Shown here one piece after another: positions 55,502 to 63,925 of a stretch of DNA of 64,000 nucleotides; the stretch's first letter is position 1, and every line of letters starts with the position of its first letter. The translations under genes and the position numbers were made by a program. Origin of the DNA: Kaistia adipata DSM 17808 (lineage in GTDB: Bacteria > Pseudomonadota > Alphaproteobacteria > Rhizobiales > Kaistiaceae). Below the pieces are notes generated by a model, which was not told where the DNA came from, made no database searches, and saw nothing but the letters and a program-made list of their open reading frames with translations. Location: the NCBI RefSeq assembly GCF_000423225.1, contig NZ_AUHO01000010.1, forward strand, positions 248,001 through 312,000. The letters are read 5' to 3'.

Positions 55502-56526
55502 CCGCCGCTCCCGAGGGCCGGAAGATCCTCAATCTCGGCCTGCAGGGCGGCGGCGCGCACGGCGCCTTCACCTGGGGCGTGCTCGACCGGCTGCTCGAGG
55601 ATGGCCGCCTCGGCTTCGAGGGCATCTCGGGCACCAGTGCCGGCGCGCTTAACGCCGTGGCGCTGGCCGACGGCCTGCTGGACGGCGGCGCCGCCGGCGC
55701 GCGGGCGCGGCTGCACGAGCTTTGGACCCGGGTCAGCGCCGCCGGCCGTCCCGGTGCCTCGGCGCGCGACCTGATGGAGGCGTGGATGGGAGCCTGGCGC
55801 ATGCCGGCGCTGCAGCCCTTCCACATGATCGAGGCGATGACCAACTTCGCCTCGCCCTATGGCTTCAACCCGATGAACATCAACCCGCTCCGCGAGATTG
55901 TCTCCGAGCTGGTCGATTTCGACCGCCTCCATGCCGCCGCCGCGCCGAAGCTGTTCATCTCGGCGACGGCGGTGAAGACCGGCCGGATCAAGGTGTTCAC
56001 CGGCCGCGACATCTCGGCGGATGCGGTGATGGCGTCGGCCTGCCTGCCCTATCTGTTCCAGACGGTGATCGTCGATGGCGAGCCCTATTGGGACGGCGGC
56101 TTCATGGGCAATCCGGCTTTGTTCCCCTTCTTCACCGAGACGAAGGCGACGGATATGCTTCTGGTGCAGATCAATCCGGTCGAGCGCAGCGCGGTGCCGA
56201 CCTCGGCCAAGGAGATTCTCGAGCGGATGAGCGAGATCACCTTCAACGCCTCGCTCCTGCGCGAATTCCGCGCCATCGACTTCGTCAACCGCATGCTCGA
56301 CGAGGGCCGGCTCGATCCGGCGCGCTACCGTCGCAACCGCGTGCATCGCATCGATGCCGGCAAGGCGCTGGAGCGTTTCACCGCCTCGACCAAGTTCGAC
56401 ACGTCGCGCGCCTTCTTCGAGGAGCTGCACGCGGCCGGCCGCGCGGCGGCGGGGGATTGGCTACTCGCCCATTTCGACGATATAGGCGTTCGGGACACGG
56501 TGGATTTGCGGAGCCAGTTCCAGTGA
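55498..56526 (+). CDS. Patatin-like phospholipase
   Basis: A 342-residue Ser/Asp lipase-type protein. It has the oxyanion loop GLQGGGAHGAFTWG, nucleophile motif GISGTSAGAL (Ser near 48) and the Asp-Gly-Gly of YWDGGFMG. It is coupled to bdhA by an ATGA overlap, a pairing common in PHB-storing alphaproteobacteria, so it may act on storage granules or membrane lipids; that role is inferred. Its stop overlaps the next gene by GTGA. Confidence 0.87.
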   Translation: MTAAPEGRKILNLGLQGGGAHGAFTWGVLDRLLEDGRLGFEGISGTSAGALNAVALADGLLDGGAAGARARLHELWTRVSAAGRPGASARDLMEAWMGAWRMPALQPFHMIEAMTNFASPYGFNPMNINPLREIVSELVDFDRLHAAAAPKLFISATAVKTGRIKVFTGRDISADAVMASACLPYLFQTVIVDGEPYWDGGFMGNPALFPFFTETKATDMLLVQINPVERSAVPTSAKEILERMSEITFNASLLREFRAIDFVNRMLDEGRLDPARYRRNRVHRIDAGKALERFTASTKFDTSRAFFEELHAAGRAAAGDWLLAHFDDIGVRDTVDLRSQFQ

Positions 56527-56999
56527 CCGAACTCGCCTTCTCGAGCCTCGCGCTCCGATCCGATTTCATCGGCACCGTCGCCGACCGGATGTGGCATGCC
56601 TGGTGGCGCGAGGCGGGCGAGCCGCTCTCGACCCTGCTCGGCCATCTGCGCGAATTCCAGAACGACGCCATTCCGCTCGGCATCGTCGCGCATCGCGACG
56701 ACGAATTCGTCGGCTCGGCACTCCTGATCGACAGCGATCTCGAGGAGCGGCCGCAATATTCGCCCTGGCTGGCCGCGCTCTGGGTCGAGCCGGAGGCGCG
56801 TTCGCGCGGCGTCGCCGCGGCGCTCAGCGACCGGATCCTCGCCGAGGCGGCGGCGCTCGGGCATGACCGCGTCTATCTCTGCGCCAGCGCCGACAAGGAT
56901 GGCTATTATCTGGCGCGCGGCTGGGAGGCGATCGAGCGCGACGTCGGCGAGCATCGGCTGACGGTGTTCGTCAAGCCGACGGGCGCGTCTGCCGGCTAG
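56523..56999 (+). CDS. GNAT-family N-acetyltransferase
   Basis: A 158-residue acetyltransferase starting at GTG 56523, overlapping the previous stop. The acetyl-CoA segment is LWVEPEARSRGVAAALSDRIL (Arg-x-x-Gly-x-Ala form shown by RSRGVAA), and the last strand is GWEAIERD. Third gene in a tightly coupled unit with bdhA and the patatin. Substrate unknown. Confidence 0.83.
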   Translation: MTELAFSSLALRSDFIGTVADRMWHAWWREAGEPLSTLLGHLREFQNDAIPLGIVAHRDDEFVGSALLIDSDLEERPQYSPWLAALWVEPEARSRGVAAALSDRILAEAAALGHDRVYLCASADKDGYYLARGWEAIERDVGEHRLTVFVKPTGASAG

Positions 57000-57083
57000 T
57001 CGCCCGCCCGTGCTTTACGAACCGGCTTCGCATCGTGTTAGATCGCGGGCAACGGTTCAGAAAATGCACTCAGGGCGGAATGA

Positions 57084-58022
57084 ATGGCCAAGCATAAGAT
57101 TGCGATCATCGGTCTCGGCAAGATCACGCAGGACCAGCATTTGGCGGTGATCGACAAGAGCGGAGACTTCGAGGTCGCCGCGGTCGTCAGTCAGCGCGGC
57201 CTCAGCCACAACGGCGTGCCGAGCTTCAAGACGGCGGCCGAGCTCTATGCGGCAATGCCCGAGATCGGCATCGTCTCGGTCAACACGCCGCCGGATGTTC
57301 GCCATACGATCGCGCGCGAGGCTCTCGCCGCCGGCAAGCACGTTCTGCTCGAGAAGCCCCCTGCGGCGACGTTGGCCGAATTCGAGGACCTGAAGGCGTT
57401 CGCCGAATCTCAAGGCAAGGTGCTCTTCGCCACCTGGCATTCGCAGTTCAACCCGGCCGTCGACGAGGCGAAGGCGCTGCTTTCGAAGCATGGCGTGCGC
57501 TCGGTCAAGATCGAGTGGCGCGAGGACGTCAAGAAGTGGCATCCGGGCCAGGACTGGGTCTGGGAGCCGGGCGGCTTCGGCGTGTTCGATCCCGGCATCA
57601 ACGCGCTCTCCATCTTCGTCAAGATCCTGCCCTTCGCCCCCTTCGTGAAGGCGGCGGAGCTGACCTATCCGGCCAACCGGCAGACGCCGATCGCCGCCAA
57701 GCTCGCCTTCGGCAGCGCGGCCGCCCCCGCCCCGACGCTCACCGCCGATTTCGACTGGCGCGAGCAGGGCGACGAGAAGTGGCACATGAACATCGAGACG
57801 GCCGACGGCCAGAAGCTTCGCCTCTTCAAGGGCGGCGCGGCGCTGGAGGTTGATGGCAAGCTCGCTGTCGAGGCGCCGAGCGAGGAATATGAGCGGATCT
57901 ACGCGCATTTCGCCGACCTGCTCGCCGCGGGCAGGAGCGATGTCGACGGGGCGCCGCTGCGCCTGGTGGCGGATGCGATGCTGGTCGGCAAGCGCGCGAC
58001 GACGGAGGCCTTCGACTGGTAG
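57084..58022 (+). CDS. gal: D-galactose 1-dehydrogenase, Gfo/Idh/MocA family
   Basis: A 312-residue NAD(P)-dependent aldose 1-dehydrogenase producing an aldonolactone; relatives oxidise D-galactose, L-arabinose or D-fucose. The Rossmann motif is IAIIGLGKITQDQHLAVI, the catalytic segment is VLLEKPPAATLAEF, and WREDVKKWHPGQDWVWEPGG is the conserved active-site block of this type. With the galactosidase and DgoD-like dehydratase in the window it could form an oxidative galactose pathway. It is 84 bp after the acetyltransferase gene and is probably separate. Confidence 0.85.
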   Translation: MAKHKIAIIGLGKITQDQHLAVIDKSGDFEVAAVVSQRGLSHNGVPSFKTAAELYAAMPEIGIVSVNTPPDVRHTIAREALAAGKHVLLEKPPAATLAEFEDLKAFAESQGKVLFATWHSQFNPAVDEAKALLSKHGVRSVKIEWREDVKKWHPGQDWVWEPGGFGVFDPGINALSIFVKILPFAPFVKAAELTYPANRQTPIAAKLAFGSAAAPAPTLTADFDWREQGDEKWHMNIETADGQKLRLFKGGAALEVDGKLAVEAPSEEYERIYAHFADLLAAGRSDVDGAPLRLVADAMLVGKRATTEAFDW

Positions 58023-58106
58023 CCGCCTCGGATCGCGGCCGCCGGAACGGATTGCCTTCACGACGCGTTGAACGCAGCAGGATCCTGCTGTGAAGCGACG
58101 TTAGGC

Positions 58107-59462
58107 ATGACGGAGACGGGCGCGGACATGGCATCACGCTGGCCGGACTGGAAAGGCGGAATGGGCGGTCTTCTGGCCGCCCTTCTCGTCATGACCCTGG
58201 CGCCACCCCAGGCGCGGGCGATCAGCCCGGACGAATTGTTCCAGAAGATCATCCCGAAGGTCGAGCGCGGCGAGCGCAAGCCGCCGAAGCGGCGCACGCA
58301 AAAGCCGGCGCCGGCCGCCCCGCAGGCCAAGGCCGCGACCGGCGCGGAGGCCGTCGACACGAACGCTCCCTTGCCGATACGACGCCCGGACGACGCCGCG
58401 ACGACCGCTGCCGTGACCGCGCCGGTCGCGCCGGAGGTGCCCGTGCCACGGACCGAGCCCGCCGCGCCCTTGCCCCGGGTGAAGCCGGAGGCGGAGCGCA
58501 AGGCCGCCGGGCTTGTGGCGATCCCGAAGCCGACCGATGCGACCGTCGAAAAGGTGGTCACGCAGAAGGTGCCGCCCGATCCGGGCCTCGCGGCTGGCGC
58601 TGCGGCCGCACTTGCCGGGGCGACGCCCGCCGATCCGGCGAGCGGCGAACAGCTTGCCTTCGCGCCGCCGGTATTGCCGAGCCCGCTCAAGGCGGCGCCC
58701 GATGGCCGCAATGCCGATGGCAGCCTGAAGAAGGCGGACCGCCTGCCGCTGCCGGGGAAGGACGCTGCGGGATCGCAGGAGGCAGAAGGCGCCGACGCGA
58801 AGGCGTCCCCGGCCGTCGCCACGACCCCGTCTCCGGAACTGCCCGTGCCGCGCCCGAAGCCGGTGGTGATGCTGGCGGCGATGGTGCCGGCGACACCGCC
58901 GGCCGTGCCGGAAGGTCTCGCCGCCTGTCGCGCCTCGATGGCGGGGCTGAAGATCGCGGCGAGGCCCTTGCCGGCGATCCAGGCCGGCAGCTGTGGCGGG
59001 CCGGATCCGTTCGACGTCACGGAGCTCGAGGGCGGGGCGATCGACCTGAGTCCGGCGGCGAAGGTCAATTGCGCCGTGGCGACGACGCTGGCGCGCTGGA
59101 TCGCCGAGGACATCCAGCCCCAGGCCGAGGCGCTGCTCGGCGGCCGCGTCACCGGGCTCCGGATCGCCGATTCCTATTCCTGCCGGGGCCGCAACCGGGT
59201 CGTGAACGCGCAACTCTCCGAACATGCCTTCCTGAACGCCGTCGACATCGCCGCCTTCGAGGTCAAGGGGCGTTGGGTGACGGTGACGAGGGCTGGGGAC
59301 CGCACGGAGAAGGAGGACGCGTTCCTCCAGGCGGCGCGCGCCACCGCCTGCGACAAGTTCCAGACCGTGCTCGGACCGGGCTCGGACGGCTATCACGAGG
59401 ACCACTACCACCTCGACCTCCGCCAGCGCGGCAAGAACGGCCGGGGGAAGTATTGCCGGTGA
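58107..59462 (+). CDS. Extensin-like C-domain secreted protein
   Basis: A ~451-residue exported protein. A signal-like segment (MGGLLAALLVMTLAPPQARA) near residues 18-37 precedes a long Pro/Ala-rich, low-complexity linker (~50-290). The C-terminal ~180 residues are an extensin-like_C domain with CGGPDPFDVTEL, DSYSCRGRN, SEHAFLNAVDIAAF and GYHEDHYHLDLR; the His/Asp set matches a zinc-peptidase-like fold, so a cell-wall (peptidoglycan or cross-link) role is likely. Start uncertain: ATG 58107 and ATG 58128 are both possible. REP repeats follow the stop. Confidence 0.82.
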   Translation: MTETGADMASRWPDWKGGMGGLLAALLVMTLAPPQARAISPDELFQKIIPKVERGERKPPKRRTQKPAPAAPQAKAATGAEAVDTNAPLPIRRPDDAATTAAVTAPVAPEVPVPRTEPAAPLPRVKPEAERKAAGLVAIPKPTDATVEKVVTQKVPPDPGLAAGAAAALAGATPADPASGEQLAFAPPVLPSPLKAAPDGRNADGSLKKADRLPLPGKDAAGSQEAEGADAKASPAVATTPSPELPVPRPKPVVMLAAMVPATPPAVPEGLAACRASMAGLKIAARPLPAIQAGSCGGPDPFDVTELEGGAIDLSPAAKVNCAVATTLARWIAEDIQPQAEALLGGRVTGLRIADSYSCRGRNRVVNAQLSEHAFLNAVDIAAFEVKGRWVTVTRAGDRTEKEDAFLQAARATACDKFQTVLGPGSDGYHEDHYHLDLRQRGKNGRGKYCR

Positions 59463-59479
59463 GGGGGCGGAGTTTCACT

Positions 59480-59527
59480 GGACCCTCCTTCGAGGCTTCG
59501 CTGGCGCGAAGCGCCTCAGGATGATGG
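59480..59527. repeat. REP-type palindrome 1
   Basis: GGACCCTCCTTCGAGGCTTCG...CGCGAAGCGCCTCAGGATGATGG forms a stem-loop 17 bp after the extensin-like gene. It shares both ends with the repeats at 59613 and 60181 but differs in the loop-proximal arms (GGCTTCG rather than GGCCCGG), with compensating pair changes, indicating the structure is maintained. Confidence 0.8.
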
Positions 59528-59612
59528 TTGTGGGAGTGCAACGTAGGGCTTCGATGATCCAACTTGCCATCTCTCGCGACCGGCATCAGACTTCCATCCA
59601 ACCGCACAGTCA

Positions 59613-59867
59613 TCATCCTGAGTGTCTGGCCCGAAATGCAGGGGACACTCTACTTTCACCTCTCCCTGAGGGAGAGGTCGACGGCCGAAGGCCGGCGGGT
59701 GAGGGTTTACGGCCTCACCGGATGGTTTCCTAAACCCTCACCCGGAGCTTCGCTCCAACCTCTCCCTCAGGGAGAGGTGAAGGGAAGGCGGCGTGGCGGG
59801 CCTTGTCCAATTACGGGCCAGACACTGAGGTGCCCGGCGCAGCCGGGCCTCGAAGGAGGATCCAGAG
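59613..59867. repeat. REP-type palindrome 2, split by MITE copy 2
   Basis: TCATCCTGA at 59613-59621 and GGTGCCCGGCG...CGAAGGAGGATCCA (59829-59864) are the two halves of a palindrome interrupted by the 204-bp element. Rejoined, it is the reverse complement of the repeat at 60181 with one difference seen. Its right end supplies AGGAGG and lies directly before the GIY-YIG nuclease start. Confidence 0.8.
59622..59825 (+). mobile_element. 204-bp MITE-like element, copy 2
   Basis: Same element as at 17225-17428 but in inverse orientation: GTGTCTGGCCCG ... CGGGCCAGACAC ends, TGA duplicated on each side (59619-59621 and 59826-59828), same length, one base different by eye (A instead of G in CGCTCCAACCTC). 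It has no coding capacity and has inserted at the same point of the REP palindrome (CCTGA/GG) as copy 1. Confidence 0.87.
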
Positions 59868-59873
59868 GCTACG

Positions 59874-60173
59874 ATGGGCGCATCCGTCTACATGCTCCGG
59901 TGCGCGGAAGGCTTCTATTATGTCGGTTCGACTGCGGCGGAGGATCGGAAAAGGCGGTTGCTCGAGCACCAGTCCGGGGCCTATCGCGGCTACACCTTTT
60001 CCCGCCGTCCGGTGGAACTGGTCTGGGCGGAGGATTTCGGTCGCATCACCGACGCGCATGCGGCGGAGCGACAGCTCAAGGGATGGTCACGGTCCAAGAA
60101 GGACGCGCTGGTCCGGGGGGACTGGGCGTTGGTGCAGCAGCTGGCGAAGCGGCCAGGGGCACGAGGCGCCTAA
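59874..60173 (+). CDS. GIY-YIG nuclease-domain protein
   Basis: A 99-residue single-domain GIY-YIG protein: VYMLRC and YYVGST stand for the GIY/YIG strands, RRLLEHQ carries the conserved Arg and His, and the metal-binding Glu is in AERQLKGWSRSKK. It is the small stand-alone type. The gene sits precisely between two REP palindromes in inverted orientation (59613-59867 and 60181-60226), 6 and 7 bp from its ends, and its ribosome-binding region (AGAGG, 5 bases before ATG) is contributed by the repeat edge. This arrangement suggests a REP-associated nuclease, perhaps acting on the repeats; biochemical function is unknown. Confidence 0.82.
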   Translation: MGASVYMLRCAEGFYYVGSTAAEDRKRRLLEHQSGAYRGYTFSRRPVELVWAEDFGRITDAHAAERQLKGWSRSKKDALVRGDWALVQQLAKRPGARGA

Positions 60174-60180
60174 GTCTCGC

Positions 60181-60226
60181 TGGACCCTCCTTCGAGGCCC
60201 GGCTGCGCCGGGCACCTCAGGATGAT
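60181..60226. repeat. REP-type palindrome 3
   Basis: TGGACCCTCCTTCGAGGCCC...GGGCACCTCAGGATGATGG, an intact copy 7 bp after the GIY-YIG stop. It is the inverse of palindrome 2, so the nuclease gene is bracketed by inverted copies. Confidence 0.82.
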
Positions 60227-60312
60227 GGTCAGGGAGGTGTACAGGGGGGCAGCACCCGTCTCCCGGAGACAGCAATGGATGTGCTTGCAATTCCGACGCT
60301 ACCCCGGGCCAT

Positions 60313-60350
60313 CAGTGCTTCGCCAAGTGAAGCCTCGAAGGAGGGGCCAG
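60313..60350. repeat. Partial REP-type palindrome
   Basis: AGTGCTTCGCCAAGTGAAGCC followed by TCGAAGGAGGGGCCA keeps the right half of the family (CGAAGGAGGG-CCA) and a degraded left arm; the CATCATCCTGAG end is lost. A decayed copy between the nuclease and pyc. Confidence 0.6.
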
Positions 60351-60376
60351 CGGAACGTCTCTTCGACGGACAAGCC

Positions 60377-60406
60377 GGGACGCGGCGCCCGAAAGCGCTG
60401 CGTCCC
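60377..60406 (-). terminator. Hairpin after pyc
   Basis: GGGACGC-GGCGC and GCGCT-GCGTCCC form a mostly paired stem 9 bp beyond the pyc stop codon. No strong U-tract is seen on the leftward transcript. Confidence 0.55.
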
Positions 60407-60415
60407 GTGCAACTC

Positions 60416-63400
60416 TTAGCCGAACACCACCAGCAGATCCTTGGAATCGATCTGGCTGCCGGCGTGGACGAGGACCTCGGAGATGGTGCCGTCGCGGTCG
60501 GCGTGGATGGCGGTTTCCATCTTCATCGCCTCGATCGACAGAAGCACGTCGCCGGCCTTGACCGCCTGGCCGGCCCGGACGGCGAGCGTCGAGACGACGC
60601 CCGGCATCGGCGCCGCGACGTGGTTCGGGTTGCCGTCCTCGGCCTTGCGCTTGGCGACGATCTTGCCGGAATTGGCGCGGTCGGGAACCTTGATGACGCG
60701 CGGCTGGCCGTTCAGCTCGAAGAAGACGCGGATCAGGCCCTCCTCGTCGACGTCGCCGATCGCCTGGCAGCGGATCACCATGGTCTTGCCCGTCTCGAGC
60801 TCGACCAGGATCTCCTCGCCGATCGGCAGGCCGTAGAAATAGACCGGCGTCGGCAGGACGCTCGTCGGGCCCCAGTTCTGCAGGCCCTTGGCGAAGTCGG
60901 TGAAGACCTTCGGGTACATCAGGTAGGAGGCGAGCTGGAAGTCGTCGATCTCGCCATTGCCGACCTTCTCGCGCGCCGCCTTGCGCTCGGCCTCGAGGTC
61001 GGCGGCGGCGATCAGCGCGCCGGGACGGGCCGTCGACGGCGCCGCGCCCTTGAGCGCCTTCTTCTGGATGCCTTCCGGCCAGCCACCCGGCGGCTGGCCG
61101 AGATCGCCATGCATCATCTGCACGACGGAATCCGGGAAGGCGATGTCCTTGGCCGGGTTCTCGACGTCGGCGACGGAGAGGTTCTGCGACACCATCATCA
61201 GCGCCATGTCGCCGACGACCTTGGAGGAGGGCGTCACCTTGACGATGTCGCCGAACATCTGGTTGACGTCGGCATAGGCCTGCGCCACCTCGTGCCAGCG
61301 CGTGTCGAGGCCAAGCGAGCGGGCCTGTTCCTTCAGGTTGGTGAACTGGCCGCCCGGCATCTCGTGCAGGTAGACCTCCGACGCGCCGGCCTTCAGATCG
61401 CTCTCGAAGGCGGCGTACTGGCCGCGCACCGCTTCCCAGTAGAACGAGATCTTGCGGATCGCCTCGGTGTCGAGGCCGGTGTCGCGCTCGGAGCCCTTGA
61501 GCGCCTCGACGATCGAGCCGAGGCAGGGCTGCGAGGTCAGGCCGGAAAGCGCGTCCATCGCCGCGTCGACGGCGTCGACGCCGGCTTCCACGGCTGCCAG
61601 CACCGTCGCGGCGGAGATGCCGGAGGTGTCGTGCGTGTGCAGGTGGATCGGCAGCTCGGTCTCTTCGCGCAGCGTCGTGATCAGCTTCTTGGCGGCGGCC
61701 GGCTTCAGCAGGCCGGCCATGTCCTTCAGGCCGATGACGTGGGCGCCGGCCTTTTCTAGCTCCTTGGCGAGGCCGACATAGTACTTGAGGTCGTACTTGG
61801 CGCGGTCGGGATCGAGGATGTCGCCGGTGTAGCAGATCGCCGCCTCGAGGACCTTGCCCTCCTCGCGCACCGCGTCCATCGAGACGCGCATGTTCTCGAC
61901 CCAGTTCAGGCAGTCGAAGACGCGGAAGAGGTCGACGCCGCCGGCGGCTGCCTGCTTGACGAAGAACTTGACGACGTTGTCGGCATAGTTGGTGTAGCCG
62001 ACGCCGTTGGCGCCCCTGAGCAGCATCTGCAGCAGGATGTTCGGCGCGCGCTCGCGCACCATGGCGAGCCGCTCCCACGGGTCCTCGGTCAGGAAGCGCA
62101 TCGAGACGTCGAAGGTGGCGCCGCCCCAGCATTCGAGGCTGAGCAGGCCGGGCAGGCCGCGCGCGTAGGAATCGGCGATGCCGACGATGTCATGCGTGCG
62201 CATGCGGGTGGCGAGCAGCGACTGGTGCGCGTCGCGCATGGTCGTGTCGGTGACGAGCACGCGCTTCTCGGCGCGCATCCACTTGGCGAGCGCCTCGGGG
62301 CCATGCGCCTCGAGATATTGCTTGGTGCCGGGCGCCGGCTCGGCCTTGAACTGCGGGATCACCTTGGCGAGCGCGTCGGCCTTCGGCTTGACGCGGCCGC
62401 GGGTCTCGGGATGGCCGTTCACCGTGACGTCGGCGATGTAGTTCAGGAGCTTGGTGGCGCGGTCGCGCCGGCGCACGGAGGAGAACAGCTCCGGCGTCGT
62501 GTCGATGAACCGCGTCGTGTAGGAATTGTCGCGGAACTTCGGGTGGTTGATGATGTTGGCGACGAAGGTCAGGTTGGTCGCCACGCCGCGGATGCGGAAC
62601 TCGCGCAGCGCGCGGTCCATGCGGGCGATCGCCTCCTCGGGCGAGGGCGCCCAGGCGGTGATCTTCTCCAGCAGCGGATCGTAGAAGCGGGTGATCACCG
62701 CGCCGGAATAGGCGGTGCCGCCGTCGAGGCGGATGCCGAAGCCGGACGCCTCGCGATAGGCGGTGATGCGGCCGTAGTCCGGAATGAAGTTCTGCTCGGG
62801 GTCTTCCGTCGTGATGCGGCACTGCAGGGCATGGCCGTACAGGCGGATGTCGGCCTGGGCCGGGACGCCCGATTCCGGCGTGCCGATGGCGGCGCCCTCG
62901 GCGATGTGGATCTGCGCCTTGACGATGTCGATGCCGGTCACCTGCTCGGTGACGGTGTGCTCGACCTGGATGCGCGGGTTCACCTCGATGAAGTAGAACT
63001 TGCCGGTGTCGGCATCCATCAGGAACTCGACCGTGCCGGCGCCGTAATAGTCGGCCGCCGCGGCGATCTTCACGCCGTAGTCGGTGATCTCCTTGCGCTC
63101 GGCGTCGGAGAGGTAGGGAGCCGGCGCGCGCTCGACCACCTTCTGGTGGCGGCGCTGCACCGAGCAGTCGCGCTCGTAGAGATGGACGATGTTGCCGCGC
63201 TGGTCGCCGAGGATCTGCACCTCGACGTGACGGGCGCGCTCGACCAGCTTCTCGAGATAGATCTCGTCCTTGCCGAAGGCGGCCTTGGCCTCGCGGCGCG
63301 CCGTGATGGCGTCCTTGATCAGCGTCTCCTCGTCGCGGATGACGCGCATGCCGCGGCCGCCACCGCCCCAGGAGGCCTTCAGCATCAGCGGATAGCCGAT

Positions 63401-63856
63401 GCGGGCGGCCTCGGCCTTGATGGCCTCGACATCGTCCGGCAGCGGATCGGTCGCCGGCATCACCGGCACGCCGGCGGCGATCGCCAGGTTGCGGGCGGCG
63501 ACCTTGTTGCCGAGCATGCGCATCGTCTCGGGCGAGGGGCCGATGAAGATGATGCCGGCCTCGGCGCAGGCCTCGGCGAATTCGGGGCTCTCGGCCAAGA
63601 GGCCGTAGCCGGGATGGATGGCGTCGACCTTCGCCTCGCGGGCGATGCGGATCACGTCGGGGATGTTGAGATAGGCTTCGATCGGGCCGAGACCCTTGCC
63701 GACCTGGTAGGCCTCGTCGGCCTTGAAGCGATGCAGGGCGAGCTTGTCTTCCTCGGCGAAGATCGCGACGGTCGTCAGGCCCAGCTCGTTCGCGGCGCGG
63801 AAGACGCGAATGGCGATCTCCGAGCGGTTGGCGACAAGGATTTTCTTGATAGCCAC
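60416..63856 (-). CDS. pyc: Pyruvate carboxylase
   Basis: A 1146-residue biotin enzyme that carboxylates pyruvate to oxaloacetate (anaplerosis). Biotin carboxylase domain at ~1-460 (KILVANRSEIAIRVFRAANE start; KASWGGGGRGMRV ATP loop; FIEVNPRIQVEHTVTE), carboxyltransferase at ~530-830 (VTDTTMRDAHQSLLATRMRT; metal-binding HLHTHDTSG) and a C-terminal biotinyl domain with AMKMET, biotin on K1112. All domains are in one chain of usual length. The upstream region has a large palindrome. It lies downstream (leftward) of an open right edge and is separated from the GIY-YIG gene by repeats. Confidence 0.96.
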   Translation of the reverse strand: MAIKKILVANRSEIAIRVFRAANELGLTTVAIFAEEDKLALHRFKADEAYQVGKGLGPIEAYLNIPDVIRIAREAKVDAIHPGYGLLAESPEFAEACAEAGIIFIGPSPETMRMLGNKVAARNLAIAAGVPVMPATDPLPDDVEAIKAEAARIGYPLMLKASWGGGGRGMRVIRDEETLIKDAITARREAKAAFGKDEIYLEKLVERARHVEVQILGDQRGNIVHLYERDCSVQRRHQKVVERAPAPYLSDAERKEITDYGVKIAAAADYYGAGTVEFLMDADTGKFYFIEVNPRIQVEHTVTEQVTGIDIVKAQIHIAEGAAIGTPESGVPAQADIRLYGHALQCRITTEDPEQNFIPDYGRITAYREASGFGIRLDGGTAYSGAVITRFYDPLLEKITAWAPSPEEAIARMDRALREFRIRGVATNLTFVANIINHPKFRDNSYTTRFIDTTPELFSSVRRRDRATKLLNYIADVTVNGHPETRGRVKPKADALAKVIPQFKAEPAPGTKQYLEAHGPEALAKWMRAEKRVLVTDTTMRDAHQSLLATRMRTHDIVGIADSYARGLPGLLSLECWGGATFDVSMRFLTEDPWERLAMVRERAPNILLQMLLRGANGVGYTNYADNVVKFFVKQAAAGGVDLFRVFDCLNWVENMRVSMDAVREEGKVLEAAICYTGDILDPDRAKYDLKYYVGLAKELEKAGAHVIGLKDMAGLLKPAAAKKLITTLREETELPIHLHTHDTSGISAATVLAAVEAGVDAVDAAMDALSGLTSQPCLGSIVEALKGSERDTGLDTEAIRKISFYWEAVRGQYAAFESDLKAGASEVYLHEMPGGQFTNLKEQARSLGLDTRWHEVAQAYADVNQMFGDIVKVTPSSKVVGDMALMMVSQNLSVADVENPAKDIAFPDSVVQMMHGDLGQPPGGWPEGIQKKALKGAAPSTARPGALIAAADLEAERKAAREKVGNGEIDDFQLASYLMYPKVFTDFAKGLQNWGPTSVLPTPVYFYGLPIGEEILVELETGKTMVIRCQAIGDVDEEGLIRVFFELNGQPRVIKVPDRANSGKIVAKRKAEDGNPNHVAAPMPGVVSTLAVRAGQAVKAGDVLLSIEAMKMETAIHADRDGTISEVLVHAGSQIDSKDLLVVFG

Positions 63857-63897
63857 GTATTTCCCCCAACAGTGAGCGGCGCTTTGCCGCGCAACCG

Positions 63898-63925
63898 AAC
63901 CTAGTGCGGTAAGCCTTACTAGGTT
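63898..63925. promoter_or_regulatory. 28-bp imperfect palindrome upstream of pyc
   Basis: AACCTAGT (63898-63905) and ACTAGGTT (63918-63925) are perfect 8-bp arms, with an inner GTAAG-C-CTTAC (63909-63919), 42 bp from the pyc start. The nested symmetry suggests an operator, or a pair of alternating sites, controlling pyc. The remaining ~75 bases to the right edge show no gene. Confidence 0.5.

Noticed and set aside
59461-60415. CRISPR array
   Set aside because: The repeats here are palindromic REP units of varied spacing with genes between them; there are no equal spacers or cas genes.
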